Shown here piece after piece: positions 35,361 through 44,216 of a stretch of 64,000 nucleotides of DNA (position 1 is the first letter of the stretch; each line of letters opens with the position of its first letter). The notes below the pieces were generated by a model. It was not told the origin of the DNA, ran no database searches, and worked only from the letters and a program-made list of their open reading frames with translations. The translations under genes and the position numbers were made by a program. The DNA comes from Poseidonocella sp. HB161398 (GTDB lineage: Bacteria; Pseudomonadota; Alphaproteobacteria; Rhodobacterales; Rhodobacteraceae): contig NZ_VATA01000003.1 of NCBI RefSeq assembly GCF_005870025.1, forward strand, positions 1 to 64,000. The letters are read 5' to 3'.

Positions 35361-36376
35361 TCGCCGCCCCGTCCCGTTGGCGCCCGCCGCCAGCGGTTCC
35401 GGGTCATGCGACGGCACCCGTGCCGGACGGGCTCTGCCGCCCCAGGGGGGCGCTGACGACCCATTGCTATTCGGACGCGGGCGGCAAGGCTTTAGACCGC
35501 TCCCTGGCAGGCTGCGCGCAGGCCGACCAGAAGGGGATGGTCCCGCCCCGCGGAAAGGACGCGTTTTCGACCGCAGTCTGCATCTCGCCGGGCCCACCCG
35601 GCCTGCAGGCGCCGCGACAGGGATGTCTTGGACCGTGAAACGGGTCGGGACGGATATCCGGAAATGTCCCCGGCATCCTTGTGACAGGGTCACGCCGACA
35701 ATGCCGCGGGCCTTGCAGCGGCACGCAGTCCATCTCCACCGCAAGCGCGACGGCCTTCGCCCTCCTTCTTTCGGCAGGATGATCCAAAGGGTGCCTGACG
35801 TCATGTCCATCCAGTATGGGGCCCCGATCTGGACGGCTCGGCAGGGCGGTGCATGGATGCGGCCGATGGGCCAGGGCGCGCTTTGCCCGGGGGGGCGACA
35901 TGCATCGTCGCAACGACGACTGATGTTGTCCAGAGGCAGGGGCACGCGCTGCCAGCTCGCGGCCGCAAAGCCAGGCGAAGTCGAACCTGGCTTTGCGCCG
36001 GACGTGGTAGAGGAGCCGCCGGTGCGGGATGCGGCCCCAGCGCCGTCAAATGGGGAAGGCGTGCCGCGCCCGACATCGGCGAGGAGCATCTGGCGGGAGC
36101 CTCCGCAGGTTGCCGGCGGCTTCGGCGCGATTGCGCTGCGCAGGCAGCTGCGGAACTCCTTGGCAACAATGTCCGTCACCCGGTATTGGCCCCGACCATT
36201 GGCGGCGCGCAGGGCCTGACCCCGGAAGGTGGTACGTGGCCATGCGCTGACCGTGCAAGTCGCTCACGGGCGCAATCCGGTCAGCGGGGGGGCCACGTGT
36301 TCGGTTCCAGGCGCGGGGCCCGGCACAGGATGCTGATCCTTGAACCGGACAGGCCGGAACTCCTCTCCGCTGGGCT
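35361..36376. other. About 1 kb of unrecognisable sequence at the head of the insert
   Basis: Frames are open on several strands only because of the base composition. None shows a ribosome-binding site, family motifs, or the third-position G/C bias of real genes nearby. Given the decayed transposases that follow, this is probably further eroded mobile or foreign DNA, but no specific element could be identified. Confidence 0.5.
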
Positions 36377-36448
36377 CGGGGTGTACTGATTTGCTCCCTC
36401 CCACATGAATCGCGGCTCCGGCTCCGGCTCCGGCAACGGGGCGGTGGC

Positions 36449-36840
36449 ATGAGGGGCCCGTTCCGGCTGACCGCCGCGCGGCCGGTGCGTCTGAATCCCG
36501 TCTTGCCAAAGTCGCATGGAAAGTTCCGTGGTGATGACAAGCGGATCGCGAGTGGAACTACCTTCGTCAACCGCAATGGGTCGAGATGGCGCGATGCCCC
36601 CGAAGCCCAAGCTCCGCACGGTCGAGATGGGCCGTGGCGCCCGTGGTGCCGCAAATGCCGGGGAAACGCTCTGCAGCCGCTGGACGCGTCGGCACGAGAA
36701 AGGCAACTTCGTGCGGATGATGGCGGGACTGGCTCCCGGGTATGGCGACCAGAAATCCGTGAGGATTGACGAGACGGATCTGCAAGCCCCCCGCTTTGCG
36801 ACCCGCATGGCCGCCGCAAAGGGGGCGCGGTCGCCTGAGA
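36449..36840 (+). pseudogene. IS5-family transposase, N-terminal fragment
   Basis: Reading plus-strand frames with at least one frameshift gives LPKSHGKFRGDDKRIASG, FVNRNGSRWRDAPE, then in another frame VRMMAGLAPGYGDQKSVRIDE. These match, from memory of the family, the N-terminal region and first catalytic Asp (IDAT position) of IS5-group transposases. Further substitutions and the shift from 36.6 to 36.7 kb make it non-functional. It stops at about 36840, where IS256-type sequence begins. Confidence 0.78.
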
Positions 36841-36899
36841 TCCTGTCCCGCTTTGCGGCGCAGCTCGCGACGGCTGGCGGGCGGGTCTGGCTGGCCGCT

Positions 36900-38230
36900 T
36901 TTCGATGGAGGCAGGCTGACGGTGACATCGTCGCAGACCGGCGCGGGCGTTTCCAGCGCCATGCAGCTGGCGCACTGTGCAGTCTGTTCCCCGGTCTGCT
37001 CCATCTGATGGCTCCGACGAGGCGCCGGATCGCGGCATCGTCGGGAAGCGAGGGCATGACGGCCGCCGGTCCGAAGGAAGGCCCGGACATCGGCGGCATC
37101 GGCGCGCCGCCTGATCTGGCCATCCGGGCGCGCGATCGGGTTCGTGCCGTGACGCCTGGCGCGGTGCCGGGGCGGGAAGGTCATGGAGGCCGGCACGTCT
37201 TCCTCCGTCCTGTCCATGAGCGTGGCGCGCGTCGGCCGCTCGCGACGCCTCCGGTCGGCGGCTAGGCGCCGCTGGGTCCTGGCGGCGGCGTGCCCTGGCT
37301 GGGCGAAGGCCATGGCGATGAAGGCCCCCCGGCGGCTCTTGTCGGCCTTGGCGAGCGCATTGCGCCGGAAATGGACGCGGCGGCGCTGCCAGGCAGTGGA
37401 GTCCGCCCTGCGGTCGCGACCTTGGTGCCTTCATGCGTATCGCTGGCCGCCAGCTTCACGCCGCCTAGGCTGCGGCCCACGAGATCGCGCAGGAGGGAAT
37501 GGGAACCGTGGCGCCGGTGGTGCCGCGAAAGTCCCGTGAACGGCCCGGCCCCGGAGGCGCTGGTCGCCATGCCCGGGACCTCGCACCGCCCGTCTGCCAT
37601 CGGGGTCGGACCGATGGCGACGGCCGCGGACAGCCGTTCGCACGACCGCGAAGGTGACGGCCGCAGACAGCCGTCATGGCTTCGCCATCCGTCCTAGCGC
37701 GATGGCGGCGCGCCCGCCCTGGCGCACCTTGAGACAGGTCGCGTCGATCCATGAGCCGGGGCGGAAGAAGAAGGGCTCTGGGGGAGGCTTTCCCCGCCGA
37801 AGGGCCATGCGTCTTCGATCGGCCGTGCCAGGACGGCATCGACGCGCTCGCCACTCGCCATCGTCCTTGGACCGATGGCGGAAAATGGCCCGTTCCCCGC
37901 GCAGGCGGCTGACCTGGGCTCATCGAGATGCCGGTCCGGCCCGTCGCCTGAACCAGATCATCCTTCGAACGTGTCGGGACGCCATGAACGCAGGCCGCCT
38001 GGATGGCGGCGGCCAGCGCTTTGTCCGCCAACCGATTCGGGGGATCGATTGGCGGGCGCTCGAAAGCCATCGGCCGTTCCGCGGCGAAGCTGACCATCCC
38101 GCGCAGCGGGTCCGCATCGCGGGTCGGGGCGGCCCTCGGACCGGTGGCGGGCGGGCGCTCCGCTCAACACGAGCGCGCGGAGTTCCATCACCGGTCTGGC
38201 CATCTGCGGCATCCCCCGGTTCAGCTTGGC
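36900..38230 (-). pseudogene. IS256-family (mutator-type) transposase, multiply frameshifted
   Basis: On the minus strand, from high to low coordinates, segments in several frames line up with IS256 transposases: ADKALAAAIQAACVHGVPTRS (38030-37970), WIDATCLKVRQGGR containing a catalytic Asp (about 37750), GRSLGGVKLAASDTHEGTK with the second Asp (about 37490-37430), a LMDRTEEDV block (about 37220), TNPIARPDGQIRRRAD (about 37150) and ETPAPVCDDVTVSLPP (about 36950-36905). At least three frame changes and internal stops show it is dead. Confidence 0.78.
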
Positions 38231-38329
38231 GTCAGCGCCCCGACCCTGCCAGGAACCCCGGCGGTAAGCGCAGGTTACACCGCGCCCCGGGACGCGATCC
38301 CGGTTGGTCCGCCGAAGTTCGAGGAGCAG

Positions 38330-38790
38330 GAAGCGATCCGGAAGTACGTTTCCCCGGGAACGGACGGCACGAACACCGAGCTTCACGCCATCTGCGACAG
38401 TCCGGGGCGGCGGATCGACTTGTTCGTTGCCGCCCGACATGTGAGCGGCCATGCTGGCGCAGGAACGCTGCTCTGCGGTCTGCCGAAACGATAATGTCTG
38501 TTCGGGGATCGCGGCTATGCCGCCGATTGGCTCCGAGAAGCCTTGCCGGAAAAGCGGTGGGCGCCTGCATTCCCGGTCGAAAGAAATGCAAGCACCCGGT
38601 GAAATATGACAGGCGCCAATCCAGGTGGTGCAACCGCATCGAGACCATGTTCGGCAGGTTCACGCACCGGAGGCGCATGGCACCCTGCGACGGCCTATGT
38701 CCGGAGGTCTTCCTCTCGGCTACCGCTCTCGCGGGACTCTCCATCCTCCGGCTGTCAATCCTGAACCCGAGACAGTTCGCCGGTAAAGCG
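38330..38790 (+). pseudogene. IS5-family transposase, C-terminal fragment
   Basis: GTDGTNTELHAICDSPGRRID, then LFGDRGYAADWLREAL after an in-frame TAA, then in another frame ACIPGRKKCKHPVKYDRRQS and RIETMFGRFTHRRRM followed by VFLSATALAGLSIL. These are the second catalytic Asp (DRGY) and the catalytic Glu (IEIMFGR) regions of IS5-group transposases, in correct order after the N-terminal fragment at 36.4-36.8 kb. One stop and at least one frameshift are visible within the fragment. Confidence 0.85.
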
Positions 38791-39020
38791 ACCGGCAATC
38801 CGCCTTGGCCTTCCAGCGGCAGGACGGCCCGCGATTGCCCCGCCTAATCGATGGGCGCGGGAGTTTCCTGCGTCGCATAGGGATCGCAGGCTCCTGCGGC
38901 GAGCGCGGAACTCTGGACACAGGCACAGCGGCTGCGTCTGTTCCGGCTGCAGGGGCGCCGGGCTGGAAGACCTGCCGGGCCGGGCCGGTCGCCGTCGTCC
39001 GGCAAAGGAGCTGCAGGCCC

Positions 39021-40799
39021 TCATGGCCGGGCCGGTGCCCGGGCCGCAGGCGCTGCGGTGCCGCCGGCGCGGGCTGCGGCCGGGCGGCGGGCATCCGCGA
39101 GGCCGTCGAGCAGGGGGCCGAGCCAGGCTTCGTAGGCGCGCCAGCTCTCCGAACTGCCTTGGTAGAGCGGCCTGCGGACCTGGGCTGCCGACGTGGTGGT
39201 GACGGTGCGCGCGGTTTCGTGGAACTGCATGCAGCCCTCGTGCCAGGGCAGGCCGAGACGAGCGAGCAGCCGCTCCGTCTCGCCGCGCTGGTCGGCGCAG
39301 AGCGCCTCGTAGCCGAGCGGCAGGATCCGGCCCGGGCAGAGCCGGGTCCAGTCGGCCATCAGCCCGCGATAGAGCCGGTGATAGCCCGCGAGGTCCGCCA
39401 GGTCGTTGCCGAAGCCGGTGCCGCGCCCGCCCTGCGGGAAGATGTTGCGGAAATTCGACCAGCAGGTCGCCACCGGGTCGCGCTCCAGATGGATGATCGC
39501 GGCCTCGGGGAAGGCGGCGGCGATCCAGGGGATGTAGAGGAAATTGCTGGGCATCTTGTCGACCACCCAGCCGGCCTCGGGCGTCGAGGCGGCGAGCGTG
39601 TCGAGATAGGCGGCGCGCAGCCGCAGGAGCTGCGCTGCGGAGGGCGGCGCCTCGGGCGGGCCCTCCATGTGGATCGCCGCCGCCAGGCTGTCGCGCTCCC
39701 CCGCGCCATGGACCTGAGGATGGCTGGCCAGGATCTGCTCCGCCAGCGTGGTGCCCGAGCGCGGCAGGCCGGTGACGAAGACCGGGCGGCGGCTGGCAAG
39801 GGGCGGCGGATCGATCTGCGGAAAGCCCTGGGCCGCGATCTGCCGCATGCGGGCGAATTCGGCTTCGTCCTGCGCCAGCGCGTAGCCCATCTCCGCCTTG
39901 CGCGCGGCATTTCCGCGGGACCAGAGCGCGAAGGCTGCCGCCCGTTCGCCCCGCAGATGATGCTGGCGCGCGAGGCCGAAAGCCAGCAGCGCCTCGTCCC
40001 GCCGGGGCAGGGCGGGATCGGCGAGCCGTGCGGCAGCGCGGCCGAGCAGCGGGTCATCGGCGGGGAGCGCAAGTTCCACGCAGGCGAGGTAGAGGAAGCG
40101 CGGCCGGTCCGGATCGAGCGCCAGCGCGCGGCGGATATCGGCCTCCGCCAGCGCGGTCTCGCCGAGGGCGAAAAGCAGGCCGGAGCGGTCGGCGCGGAGC
40201 GCGGCATTCTCCGGATCCGCGGCCAGCGCGCGGTCGAGGCAGTCCCGCGCCTCCGCCCCCTGGCCGAGCATGGCCAGCGCATTGCCGCGCAGCGCCAGCG
40301 CCAGGAGGTCGCCGGGGCGTTGCGCGAGCAGGTCGCAGGTCAGCGCGGCGACCTCGGCCGGGCGCCCCAGATCCATCAGCATCCGCGCCAGGTTCATCGC
40401 CGCGTCGCCATCCTCCGGCGCCAGCCGGTGCGCCGTCATCAGATGCGCGCAGGCGCGGCCGGGATCGCCCGCGGCGACCAGCGCCTCGGCCAGGAGGGTG
40501 TGGAGAACGGGAAACTGCGCCGCTCCAGCCAGCATGGCGCCCGCCGCTTCGACCGCCTCCGCGGTGCGTCCGGCGCGCAGCATCTGCCGCACCGCCTCGA
40601 TCCCCGCGCCGATCTGGCGGCGCAGCGCCGGATCGCCGATCCGCGTCACCTCCGCCAGCCCGCGGCGCGCCTTGCGGTTGCCGGGATAGCGCGCCAGCAG
40701 GTCGAGATAGAGCCCCGCCGCCTCTGCCGGAGCGCCGCCGCGGGCCAGGCCGCGGGCCCGGCGCAGCGCGCTTTCCACTGTCTCTGCCGTCGCCGCCAT
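39021..40799 (-). CDS. TPR-repeat sulfotransferase
   Basis: 592 residues from ATG 40799 (site GGAGA). The N-terminal 300 residues are tetratricopeptide repeats. The C-terminal half is a sulfotransferase domain with the PAPS 5-prime-phosphosulfate loop VTGLPRSGTTLAEQ (about residue 340), a catalytic-region His/Glu segment (HGAGERDSL), and the 3-prime-phosphate region LERDPVATCWSNF. It is intact with normal codon usage, unlike the neighbouring IS debris. It transfers sulfate to a protein or glycan; the acceptor is unknown. It is the only intact gene between uvrC and pgsA and lies on the opposite strand. Confidence 0.87.
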   Translation of the reverse strand: MAATAETVESALRRARGLARGGAPAEAAGLYLDLLARYPGNRKARRGLAEVTRIGDPALRRQIGAGIEAVRQMLRAGRTAEAVEAAGAMLAGAAQFPVLHTLLAEALVAAGDPGRACAHLMTAHRLAPEDGDAAMNLARMLMDLGRPAEVAALTCDLLAQRPGDLLALALRGNALAMLGQGAEARDCLDRALAADPENAALRADRSGLLFALGETALAEADIRRALALDPDRPRFLYLACVELALPADDPLLGRAAARLADPALPRRDEALLAFGLARQHHLRGERAAAFALWSRGNAARKAEMGYALAQDEAEFARMRQIAAQGFPQIDPPPLASRRPVFVTGLPRSGTTLAEQILASHPQVHGAGERDSLAAAIHMEGPPEAPPSAAQLLRLRAAYLDTLAASTPEAGWVVDKMPSNFLYIPWIAAAFPEAAIIHLERDPVATCWSNFRNIFPQGGRGTGFGNDLADLAGYHRLYRGLMADWTRLCPGRILPLGYEALCADQRGETERLLARLGLPWHEGCMQFHETARTVTTTSAAQVRRPLYQGSSESWRAYEAWLGPLLDGLADARRPAAARAGGTAAPAARAPARP

Positions 40800-40901
40800 G
40801 CGCCGCGTCTCCTTCCCTTGCTTTTGCTAGCTCCAAAGGTCTAAGCGAAGGTGAACCGATGTGCCCTTTCCCTGTCCGGCGCCGCGCGCTAGGAGAACCG
40901 C

Positions 40902-41468
40902 ATGAGATGGACCCTGCCAAATATCCTGACTGTGCTGAGGCTGCTGGCAGCCCCGGGTGCGGCGCTGGCTTTCGCCTTCCTGCCGCGGCCGCTGGCGGAC
41001 TGGATCGCCTTCGGTCTCTTCGTCGGCGCCTCGCTGACGGATTTCCTCGACGGCTGGATCGCCCGTGCCTGGCGGCAGCAGAGCCGCTTCGGCGCGATGC
41101 TCGACCCGATTGCCGACAAGGCGATGGTGGTGATCGCGCTGGCGGTGATCCTGGGCACCTCGGGGATGAATCCCTGGCTGATCGTGCCGGCCACGGCGAT
41201 CTTCCTGCGCGAGGTCTTCGTCTCGGGGCTGCGCGAATTCCTCGGCAAGGACGCCTCCAAGCTCGCCGTCACCCGGCTGGCCAAATGGAAGACCACGGTG
41301 CAGATGGTGGCGATCGCGATCCTGCTGGCCGCGGGGGCGATGCACGCCGGGCTCGTCGACCTGCTTGGCACCGGGCTCCTCTGGGTCGCGGGGCTGCTGA
41401 CGCTGGTCACCGGCTGGGACTACCTGTGGAAGGCGCTGCCCTATCTCAAGGAGGAGCCGCTGCCATGA
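40902..41468 (+). CDS. pgsA: CDP-diacylglycerol-glycerol-3-phosphate 3-phosphatidyltransferase
   Basis: 188 residues with about five membrane segments and the CDP-alcohol phosphotransferase signature DFLDGWIARAW...GAMLDPIADK, containing all four Asp residues. It makes phosphatidylglycerol phosphate, the precursor of PG and cardiolipin. AGGAG lies before the ATG. moaD overlaps its stop (ATGA). It is normally found just after uvrC; here about 5.5 kb of insert intervenes, so it must use a promoter within about 100 bp upstream or in the insert. Confidence 0.95.
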   Translation: MRWTLPNILTVLRLLAAPGAALAFAFLPRPLADWIAFGLFVGASLTDFLDGWIARAWRQQSRFGAMLDPIADKAMVVIALAVILGTSGMNPWLIVPATAIFLREVFVSGLREFLGKDASKLAVTRLAKWKTTVQMVAIAILLAAGAMHAGLVDLLGTGLLWVAGLLTLVTGWDYLWKALPYLKEEPLP

Positions 41469-41713
41469 TCGACTGCCTCTATTTCGCCTGGGTGCGCGAA
41501 CGCATCGGCCTGCCGCGCGAGCGGGTGGAGACCTCGGCCGCGACGGTAATGGAGCTGGTGGAGGAACTGCGCGCCAGGGAGCCGCGCTATGCCGCCGCCT
41601 TCGAGGACATCTCGGCGCTGCGCGTGGCGATCGACCAGGAGCTCGCCGATTTCGATGCCGCGCTCGCAGGCGCGCGCGAGGTGGCGTTCTTCCCGCCGAT
41701 GACTGGCGGATGA
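41465..41713 (+). CDS. moaD: Molybdopterin synthase sulfur-carrier subunit MoaD
   Basis: 82 residues, ubiquitin-like, with the essential C-terminal Gly-Gly (VAFFPPMTGG) that is thiocarboxylated to donate sulfur to precursor Z. It overlaps pgsA by 4 bp and moaE by 4 bp (both ATGA), so the three are translationally coupled. The conserved ISALRVAIDQE block fits the family. Confidence 0.95.
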   Translation: MIDCLYFAWVRERIGLPRERVETSAATVMELVEELRAREPRYAAAFEDISALRVAIDQELADFDAALAGAREVAFFPPMTGG

Positions 41714-42168
41714 GCGTCCGCGTCCAGTCCGCGCGCTTCGATGCCGGGGCGGAGCTGAACGCCTTCTCCGCGGGGCTCGGGAATGCCGGAGCCGTGGTCA
41801 GCTTCACCGGCGTGGTGCGCGACCGCGACCAGGGCGGGATGGTGGCGATGGAGATCGAGCACTATCCGGGCATGACCGAGGCGGCGATCGCGAAAATCCT
41901 CGCCGAGGCCGAGGCGCGCTGGGATCTGGTCCGGGCGCTGGTGATCCACCGGCACGGGCGGCTGGAGATCGGCGAGCCGATCATGATGGTCGCCACCGCC
42001 TCGCGCCACCGCGTCGCCGCCTTCGAGGCGGCCGAGTTCCTGATGGACTACCTGAAATCCCGCGCCCCCTTCTGGAAGAAGGAGATCGGCGCCGGGGATG
42101 CCGCCTGGGTGGCGGCGAAGGACGAGGACGAGGACGCGCTCGGCCGCTGGTCGCCCAAAAAGGACTGA
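41710..42168 (+). CDS. moaE: Molybdopterin synthase catalytic subunit MoaE
   Basis: 152 residues. Family landmarks are GAVVSFTGVVRDRDQG, LEIEHYPGM-type segment (MEIEHYPGMTEAAI), VIHRHGRLEIGEPIMMVATAS, and the active-site Lys region YLKSRAPFWKKE. With MoaD it converts cyclic pyranopterin monophosphate to molybdopterin. Last gene of the pgsA-moaD-moaE operon; two tandem hairpins follow before convergent gshA. Confidence 0.96.
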   Translation: MSVRVQSARFDAGAELNAFSAGLGNAGAVVSFTGVVRDRDQGGMVAMEIEHYPGMTEAAIAKILAEAEARWDLVRALVIHRHGRLEIGEPIMMVATASRHRVAAFEAAEFLMDYLKSRAPFWKKEIGAGDAAWVAAKDEDEDALGRWSPKKD

Positions 42169-42204
42169 CCGGGGCAGGGGGCGCGCCGCTTGCCACGAGC
42201 GGAC

Positions 42205-42250
42205 GCCGCGCCCGGGGGCGCGGCCGGCATCGTGTCACGCCGCAGGCGTG
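42205..42250. terminator. Tandem hairpins between convergent moaE and gshA
   Basis: GCCGCGCC-CGGG-GGCGCGGC (42205-42224, 8-bp stem) and CACGC-CGCAG-GCGTG (42236-42250, 5-bp stem) occupy the gap and could stop transcription from both sides. No T-runs. Confidence 0.55.
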
Positions 42251-42278
42251 TCCGCTGGATCACGCCCGGACGAGCGGG

Positions 42279-43649
42279 TCAGTAGGAATAGTCCTTGTAG
42301 ATCCGCGTCAGGTCGCCCGCCCAGTCGGTGTCGTAGCGGCGCAGCAGCTCGTCGGCCGGGGTCTCGCCGGTCTCCAGGCTCTCCTTCAGCGCATTGAGGA
42401 AATGGGTCTCGTCCGGAACCAGGCCGCCCGCGCCGGGGATCGCCCGCGCCTTCAGCCCGCTCTCGGCGATCGCCACCACTTCGCGCGCCAGGTCGTGCAT
42501 CTTGCGCCCGCCGACCTCGGCCTGCAGCCCCTCGACCGAGGCCGCCACGCGCCAGGCGTCGCGCTCTTCGGCGGTGAAGCCCTTGGCCAGATCCCAGGCG
42601 GCGTCCAGCGCGGACTGGTCGTAGAGCAGCCCGACCCAGAGTGCGGGCAACGCGCAGAGCCGCCGCCAGGGGCCGCCATCGGCGCCGCGCATCTCGATGA
42701 ACTTCTTGATCCGCGCCTCGGGGAAGATCGTGGTCAGGTGGTCCGCCCAGTCCGACAGCGTCGGCATCTCGCCCGGCAGGGCCGGCAGCTCGCCCTTCAG
42801 GAAGTCGCGGAACGATTGCCCCAGCGCGTTGATGTACTTGCCGTCGCGGTAGACGAAGTACATCGGCACGTCGAGCGCGTAGTCGACCCAGGCCTCGAAG
42901 CCGAAGCCCTCGTCGAAGACGAAGGGCAGCATGCCGGTGCGGTCGGGATCGAGATCGCGCCAGATCCGCGCGCGCCAGGACTTGTGGCCGTTCTTCCTGC
43001 CTTCCAGGAAGGGCGAATTGGCGAACATCGCCGTGGCGACCGGCTGCAGCGCCAGCGCGACGCGCAGCTTCTGCACCATGTCGGCTTCCGAGCCGAAATC
43101 CAGGTTCACCTGCACCGTGCAGGTGCGGTACATCATCTGCAGCCCCAGATTGCCGACCGTCTGCATGTAGTCGGTCATCAGCCGGTAGCGGCCCTTGGGC
43201 ATCATCGGCATCTGCTCATGGGTCCAGATCGGCGCCGCGCCGAGCCCGATGAACCCCGCGCCGATCTCGTCCGAGACGCTCTGAACTTCGCGCAGGTGCT
43301 GGTTCACCTCGTCGCAGGTCTCGTGGATCGACACCAGCGGCGCGCCGGACAGCTCCAGCTGCCCGCCGGGCTCGAGGCTGACATTGGCCCCGTCCTTGGT
43401 CAGGCCGATGATGTTGCCGCCTTCCTCCAGCGGCGCCCAGCCATAGCGGTCGCGCAGCCCTTCGAGGATCGCCTTGATCGAGCGCGGGCCCTCGTAGGGC
43501 AGCGGCTTCAGCGTGTCGCGGCAATAGCCGAATTTCTCGTGCTCGGTGCCGATCCGCCAGTCGGATTTGGGCTTGCAGCCTGACTCGAGATAGCCGGCCA
43601 GCTGATCCATGCTCTCGATCGGGCCGCCACCGCTTTGGGGAATGGACAT
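42279..43649 (-). CDS. gshA: Glutamate-cysteine ligase, plant/alphaproteobacterial type
   Basis: 456 residues of the GCS2-like, plant-type family: KSDWRIGTEHEKFGY at the N-terminus (glutamate-binding Glu), SLEPGGQLELSGAPL, and RTCTVQVNLDFGSEADM. The C-terminal MRGADGGPWRRLCALPALWVGLLYD block is also diagnostic. It forms gamma-glutamylcysteine, the first and limiting step of glutathione synthesis, feeding GshB. It is the last gene of a minus-strand run with rsmE, a GNAT gene and a membrane protein gene, 24 bp after the latter. Confidence 0.96.
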   Translation of the reverse strand: MSIPQSGGGPIESMDQLAGYLESGCKPKSDWRIGTEHEKFGYCRDTLKPLPYEGPRSIKAILEGLRDRYGWAPLEEGGNIIGLTKDGANVSLEPGGQLELSGAPLVSIHETCDEVNQHLREVQSVSDEIGAGFIGLGAAPIWTHEQMPMMPKGRYRLMTDYMQTVGNLGLQMMYRTCTVQVNLDFGSEADMVQKLRVALALQPVATAMFANSPFLEGRKNGHKSWRARIWRDLDPDRTGMLPFVFDEGFGFEAWVDYALDVPMYFVYRDGKYINALGQSFRDFLKGELPALPGEMPTLSDWADHLTTIFPEARIKKFIEMRGADGGPWRRLCALPALWVGLLYDQSALDAAWDLAKGFTAEERDAWRVAASVEGLQAEVGGRKMHDLAREVVAIAESGLKARAIPGAGGLVPDETHFLNALKESLETGETPADELLRRYDTDWAGDLTRIYKDYSY

Positions 43650-43673
43650 CGGTCAGGTTCCTGAAACTTGGAC

Positions 43674-44216
43674 TTACGTCCTAGACACCTGCTGCGAAGC
43701 CGCGCCGGTGTCAACCGCGCCGGATACCGACCAGAGTCGGTATCTGCCCTCGCCGCGCCGGTTCCGCGCCGCCACGAGCCGCGCTTCGGTCAGCCCGGGC
43801 AGGGAATTCAGCGTGTCAATCAGCGCATCCTGCCCGCCCGCGGTCACCGGGATGTGCAGATCCGGCGCGCCGGGCTGCGACAGAACCCAGACCGGCGGAT
43901 GCGAGCGGTGGTCGATCGCCACCGCGCTCAGCAGGTCGCGCTCCACCGAGCCGCCGTCGAGCGGGCCCCAATAGGTGATCCGCCCCTCGTCGGCCTCGAT
44001 CATGCCCAGCCCCTGCTCCTTCGGGCGCAGCCGCATCCGCTGCCAGCCGGCGATGCCGAGCGCGACCCCCGCCAGCAGCACGGCCCAGCCGAGCCAGCGG
44101 GTCACGCCGAAAGTCGCCAGCGCGATCCAGAGGCCGAGCAGGACCAGCCCGGCCGCGGCCACCAGTTCGCGCCCGCGCCACAGGCCCGCGCGGATCTCGG
44201 GACGGATCAGGGACAT
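43674..44216 (-). CDS. Conserved membrane protein, two N-terminal transmembrane helices
   Basis: 180 residues from ATG 44216, overlapping the GNAT gene stop by 10 bp. Two adjacent membrane helices (about residues 20-60) are followed by a soluble domain with ITYWGPLDGGSVERDLLSAV and HIPVTAGGQDALIDTLNSLPGL. The soluble part looks like a small beta-rich, PH-like domain; no enzyme motif is visible. Its constant place between GNAT and gshA genes suggests a core but unassigned role. Confidence 0.75.
   Translation of the reverse strand: MSLIRPEIRAGLWRGRELVAAAGLVLLGLWIALATFGVTRWLGWAVLLAGVALGIAGWQRMRLRPKEQGLGMIEADEGRITYWGPLDGGSVERDLLSAVAIDHRSHPPVWVLSQPGAPDLHIPVTAGGQDALIDTLNSLPGLTEARLVAARNRRGEGRYRLWSVSGAVDTGAASQQVSRT

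Larger units (their letters stand above)
36377..38790 (+). mobile_element. Decayed IS5-family element interrupted by a decayed IS256-family element
   Basis: An IS5-type transposase is recognisable in two pieces on the plus strand, and an IS256-type transposase fills the gap on the minus strand, so the IS256 element inserted into the IS5 element and both then decayed. Possible eroded IS5 ends are GGGTGTACTGATTTGCTCC (about 36380) and, inverted, GGGTTCAGGATTGACAGCC (about 38751-38770). They agree at only part of their positions, so the boundaries are approximate. No gene is recognised between 38790 and 39020. Confidence 0.7.

Noticed and set aside
36412-36440. CGGCTC triplicate as a tandem-repeat locus
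   Set aside because: Only three copies, in decayed IS sequence; most likely chance in GC-rich DNA.
36046-37434. Single intact minus-strand gene of 462 codons in the insert
   Set aside because: Its translation shows no continuous family match. The IS256 motifs appear in other minus-strand frames, so this open frame is accidental.
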